Assembly: GCF_000196875.2 (NCBI RefSeq)
Contig: NC_014532.2
Location: 62,001 to 126,000, forward strand
Direction: 5' to 3'
Length of the DNA: 64,000 bases
Origin: Halomonas elongata DSM 2581
GTDB taxonomy: Bacteria; Pseudomonadota; Gammaproteobacteria; Pseudomonadales; Halomonadaceae
Shown here: one piece after another, positions 62,977 through 64,000 of the stretch
How the letters are laid out: each line of letters starts with the position of its first letter
How positions within the stretch are numbered: the first letter of the stretch is position 1
Notes under the pieces: model-generated
The model's input: only the letters and a program-made list of their open reading frames with translations
Database searches by the model: none
What the model was told of the DNA's origin: nothing
Made by a program: the position numbers and the translations under genes

Positions 62977-64000
62977 ATGGCTAAGAAAGACGACGCTTTG
63001 AAAACTGCTTCCGTTCTCGCCTTTGAACGTAAACTCGATCCCTCCGATGCATTGCTCTATGCCGGACAATGGTCGCAGCGCGATGCGCTGGAAGACTGGC
63101 AAGCGGTGTCGGTTCGTGAAAAGTCGGTGCGCGGTACGATCTCCAATCGCCTCAAGGCCAAGGAGCAAGACCCGGCGAAGCTCGATGCTGCAATCGAGAA
63201 CCCCAACCTGCAGACCGTCGACGTTGCCACCTTGTCCCATGACGCTGATACGTTGATGGCACGTTTCACGTTGCGGGTGCTTGGCGGCGCGGGTACACCT
63301 TCGGCATGCAATAACGCCGATTACCAAGCCAAGCTGCAACAAGCCGTTGCGGACTATGTGAAAACAGAAGGGTTTAGCGAACTGGCCCGACGTTACGCTC
63401 ACAATCTGGCGAACGGGCGTTTTTTATGGCGTAACCGTGTTGGCGCTGAACAAGTCGAGGTGCGTATTCGTCGTATGGAAAAAGGCCACGTCGACAAAGA
63501 ATGGACATTCGATGCACTGAGTTTGTCACTTCGCGGTTTTGAAAGTGATACGCACACCGCGGAGCTGGCTCAGGATATTGCAGATGCTCTCGCGGGCGAG
63601 CGTCATTTGATACTGGAAGTCATCGCCTTTGCGCATGTCGGTAACGGGCAGGAGGTTTTCCCATCGCAAGAGTTGATCCTGGAGCGAGGGCGGGGCGATA
63701 AAAGCAAGACGCTCTATAGCGTTGACGGCGTGGCCGCTATCCACTCTCAGAAGTTGGGCAATGCCATCCGCACCATCGATACCTGGTATCCGGCGCCGGA
63801 AGATGGAAGCGACCTTGGCCCCATTGCCGTCGAGCCCTATGGCTCCGTGACCACTCAGGGCACTGCCTATCGCCAGCCGAAGCAGAAGGTGGACTTTTAT
63901 TCGCTACTGGATAACTGGATGCTCAAGGACCAAGTGCCAGAAACGGAACAACAGCATTTCGTAATGGCTACGTTGATTCGCGGTGGTGTCTTCGGCGAAG
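62977..64000 (+). CDS. csy3: Csy3 (Cas7f), backbone subunit, cut by the window end
   Basis: ATG 62977 with AAGGAGC eight bases upstream; 341 codons are visible with no stop, and the frame runs to the last base. It begins [19 protein letters not shown] and shows [72 protein letters not shown] and [10 protein letters not shown], ending at [10 protein letters not shown]. aeruginosa Csy3 is 342 residues and ends a few residues after the same GGVFGE, so only the last few codons are missing. Six copies coat the crRNA spacer. csy4 (cas6f) and the CRISPR array should lie just beyond. Confidence 0.95.
   Translation, partial: MAKKDDALKTASVLAFERKLDPSDALLYAGQWSQRDALEDWQAVSVREKSVRGTISNRLKAKEQDPAKLDAAIENPNLQTVDVATLSHDADTLMARFTLRVLGGAGTPSACNNADYQAKLQQAVADYVKTEGFSELARRYAHNLANGRFLWRNRVGAEQVEVRIRRMEKGHVDKEWTFDALSLSLRGFESDTHTAELAQDIADALAGERHLILEVIAFAHVGNGQEVFPSQELILERGRGDKSKTLYSVDGVAAIHSQKLGNAIRTIDTWYPAPEDGSDLGPIAVEPYGSVTTQGTAYRQPKQKVDFYSLLDNWMLKDQVPETEQQHFVMATLIRGGVFGE

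Noticed and set aside
55661..64000. A complete CRISPR array.
   Set aside because: Apart from the two degenerate repeats at 60254-60333, no direct repeats of 28 bases with regular spacing are present. The array should lie beyond csy4, outside the window.

Overview
The window looks like chromosomal DNA of a moderately halophilic gammaproteobacterium, most likely Halomonadaceae (Halomonas or a close relative). This is inferred from the high GC content, the style of the proteins, several TRAP transporters, a NhaC-type Na+/H+ antiporter and the gene neighbourhoods. I saw no rRNA, tRNA, recognisable transposase or complete CRISPR array.

Layout. 1-4625: end of a TRAP permease plus an oxidative sugar-acid pathway (FAD oxidase, FAH-fold dehydratase/hydrolase, ketoglutarate semialdehyde dehydrogenase). 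4731-9602: housekeeping block (CvfB-like RNA-binding protein, gshB, yqgE, ruvX, a membrane protein, pyrB). 9646-12397: MocR regulator divergent from a DUF1127 protein and a PhzF enzyme. 12411-18286: Bcr/CflA efflux pump, the homogentisate operon hmgA-fahA-maiA, a divergent MarR regulator with two operator-like palindromes, and an IclR regulator. 18533-23905: two-component pair and an OFA-family carrier. 23985-26749: purine module (NCS2 permease, 8-oxoguanine deaminase). 27214-32467: a compact archaic (Csu-like) chaperone-usher pilus operon. 32509-45682: serA, xseB-ispA-dxs, djlA, nhaC-like, ribA, hemE, speE, finR-fpr. 45788-51244: a TRAP/GH31 glycoside module that looks inserted beside a gene remnant. 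51309-55660: glnK-amtB, a second PII gene, ubiK and comM. 55923-64000: a type I-F CRISPR-Cas operon (cas1, cas2/3, csy1, csy2, csy3 cut by the window end).

The most striking part is the 392-base gap between cas3 and csy1 (60239-60630). The minus strand carries two degenerate type I-F repeats around a 21-base pseudo-spacer, just downstream of a good promoter. The pseudo-spacer matches 17 of 21 bases of a site 67 bases away in the same gap. That site has the type I-F CC PAM, and its first two mismatches fall at positions 6 and 12, which Cascade flips out and does not read. To the right lies a structured plus-strand segment with a full-length consensus Shine-Dalgarno and a 10-codon ORF containing tandem rare AGG-AGG arginine codons, followed by a terminator-like hairpin. 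Together this is the architecture of a CreTA RNA toxin-antitoxin: a crRNA-like antitoxin lets Cascade repress a tRNA-sequestering toxin RNA, making the cells depend on their CRISPR effector. An attenuator for csy1, or plain crRNA-guided autoregulation, are the alternatives.

Other regulatory structure read from the DNA: a three-copy 24-base-phased MocR operator, twin MarR palindromes, a LysR palindrome at finR-fpr, a near-consensus sigma-54 promoter before glnK-amtB and a weaker one before the pilus operon.
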